From Allopontixanthobacter sediminis (GTDB lineage Bacteria > Pseudomonadota > Alphaproteobacteria > Sphingomonadales > Sphingomonadaceae), in contig NZ_WTYL01000002.1 of NCBI RefSeq assembly GCF_009828115.1, forward strand, positions 496,001 through 560,000: DNA of 64,000 nucleotides, in the 5' to 3' direction. The first letter of the stretch is position 1. Each line of letters starts with the position of its first letter. Both the position numbers and the translations under genes were made by a program. Shown piece after piece: positions 63,118 through 64,000 of this stretch. The notes under the pieces were generated by a model. It saw only the letters and a list, made by a program, of their open reading frames with translations, was not told the DNA's origin and did no database searches.

Positions 63118-64000
63118 ATGAACTTTTCCGAATCCGCCCGCGCTGTGCCGGTGCGTCTGCCCGTCCGCACCGTGCTGGCCTCGATGGTCGGGCTGTGGCT
63201 ATGCTACTTCCTCCTGACGACGCTGCGCGGTTCGATCGTCGGGCTGGAAATGCCTTACGAATTGATGTGGCGGCGCGCGCTGGTGAGCGTGGCCGGGGTG
63301 GCGATCACCTTCGTCATGTGGCTGGTCCTCCGGCTGTTCGACGAACGCGGGCTGTGGGCAAAGATCCTGGCGGCGCTCGTGCTCGCCCTGCCGGCCGCGG
63401 TGCTGATCGCCCAGACCAACCAGATGATCTTCGCCGATGTCGAAACCCGCGTGATCGAGAAAATGGGGGAGCGCCAGGGTATCCGCATCCGGCGCGACGA
63501 AGCGGGTAATGTGCTGGTCGATGTGCCGGGCCTGCCAGGCCAGTACGATACCCCGGATGGTCAGACCGTTACCGGGCCCGGCGTCACCGAACCCTCGGTC
63601 GGGGCTACGGTAACCCTCGCCCCGGCGCCGACCGGTCTCGACCGGTGGCGGCAATTGTCGGACATCGCGCTGGGGCGGTACTTCCTGCTGCTTGCCTGGG
63701 CTTCGCTCTATCTCGCCCTGCTGGCGGGCGCGCAGGCCAAATCGTCGGAGCGCCGCGAAGGCGAATTCCGGCGCGCGGCCAAGGCGGCCGAATTGCGCTC
63801 GCTACGTTACCAGGTCAATCCGCATTTCCTGTTCAACACGCTCAATTCGCTGTCGGCGATGGTGATGACGGGCAAGGCCGACAAAGCGGAGGAGATGATC
63901 CAGTCGATCTCCAATTTCTACCGCTACAGCCTGGCGGACGACCCGACATCCGACGTTGAACTGGCCGAAGAATTCGAATTGCAGCAGCATTACCTCCAGA
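63118..64000 (+). CDS. LytS-type sensor histidine kinase, 3' end cut by window
   Basis: Translated by hand from ATG 63118, the frame stays open to the right edge (294 codons visible). There are four hydrophobic segments (about residues 18-36, 55-73, 81-96 and 185-203), a loop of about 75 residues between the third and fourth, then the His-kinase phosphoacceptor YQVNPHFLFNTLNSL (His about residue 240), the family signature, followed by SNFYRYSL. It would phosphorylate a LytTR response regulator, usually encoded next; that gene is outside the window. AGGTGA precedes the start. Confidence 0.85.
   Translation, partial: MNFSESARAVPVRLPVRTVLASMVGLWLCYFLLTTLRGSIVGLEMPYELMWRRALVSVAGVAITFVMWLVLRLFDERGLWAKILAALVLALPAAVLIAQTNQMIFADVETRVIEKMGERQGIRIRRDEAGNVLVDVPGLPGQYDTPDGQTVTGPGVTEPSVGATVTLAPAPTGLDRWRQLSDIALGRYFLLLAWASLYLALLAGAQAKSSERREGEFRRAAKAAELRSLRYQVNPHFLFNTLNSLSAMVMTGKADKAEEMIQSISNFYRYSLADDPTSDVELAEEFELQQHYLQ

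Overview
The window is chromosomal DNA of a GC-rich alphaproteobacterium. Gene content and order point to the Sphingomonadales, probably Erythrobacteraceae or a relative (inference from neighbourhoods: hemE next to a DUF299 kinase, pcm-tolC, hpf-ptsN, and small DUF1192, DUF1491 and DUF167 proteins). I see 65 protein genes, two of them cut by the window edges. I found no tRNA, rRNA, insertion sequence, prophage or CRISPR array.

Layout. 1-9.8 kb: end-cut proA, a LytM peptidase overlapping a bactofilin, an acyl-CoA synthetase, the DUF1013 regulator TrcR, a glycosyltransferase/metallophosphoesterase pair, and a GST with an unknown N-terminal domain. 9.9-25 kb: clpA, a DNA exonuclease and ATP-dependent DNA ligase pair, gamma-carbonic anhydrase, hemB, a second large LytM peptidase, a SUV3-like helicase with an S4 protein, ferredoxin and carD. 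25-32.3 kb: envelope proteins, Sua5, acyl-CoA dehydrogenase, sugar dehydrogenase and free-Met-sulfoxide reductase. 32.3-36.7 kb: a compact three-gene surface-assembly cluster (usher-like protein, PapD-like chaperone, DUF4402 secreted subunit) with RNA hairpins between its genes. 37-46.8 kb: the conserved origin-flanking block parB-parA-rsmG-mnmG-mnmE, rho, hemJ, hemE. 46.8-47.2 kb: a 355-bp gap between hemE and DUF299 with an AT-rich tract and DnaA-box-like repeats, the likely replication origin. 47.2-53.9 kb: DUF299, maf, aroE, coaE, dnaQ, hpf, ptsN, a thioesterase, DUF1491 and a cell-wall hydrolase, all rightward. 53.9-64 kb: xth, erpA, CBS and ferredoxin-like proteins, S9 peptidase, PopZ-like DUF2497 protein, tolC-pcm, fumarase and the start of a LytS-type histidine kinase.

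How it fits together. The middle of the window looks like the chromosome's replication and segregation centre: ParA and ParB, three 16-bp parS sites (38803, 39165, 41281) and an oriC candidate about 6-8 kb away, with genes mainly leftward on its left and rightward on its right. A PopZ-type polar organiser and a bactofilin, proteins known to position ParB-origin complexes in other bacteria, lie in the same window. The most unusual accessory feature is the DUF4402-chaperone-usher cluster beside parB, with a terminator-like hairpin abutting the subunit's ribosome-binding site. A shared palindrome (CTGTATT-N8-AATACAG) upstream of a DUF2807 gene and of pcm-tolC suggests an unrecognised envelope-related regulon.
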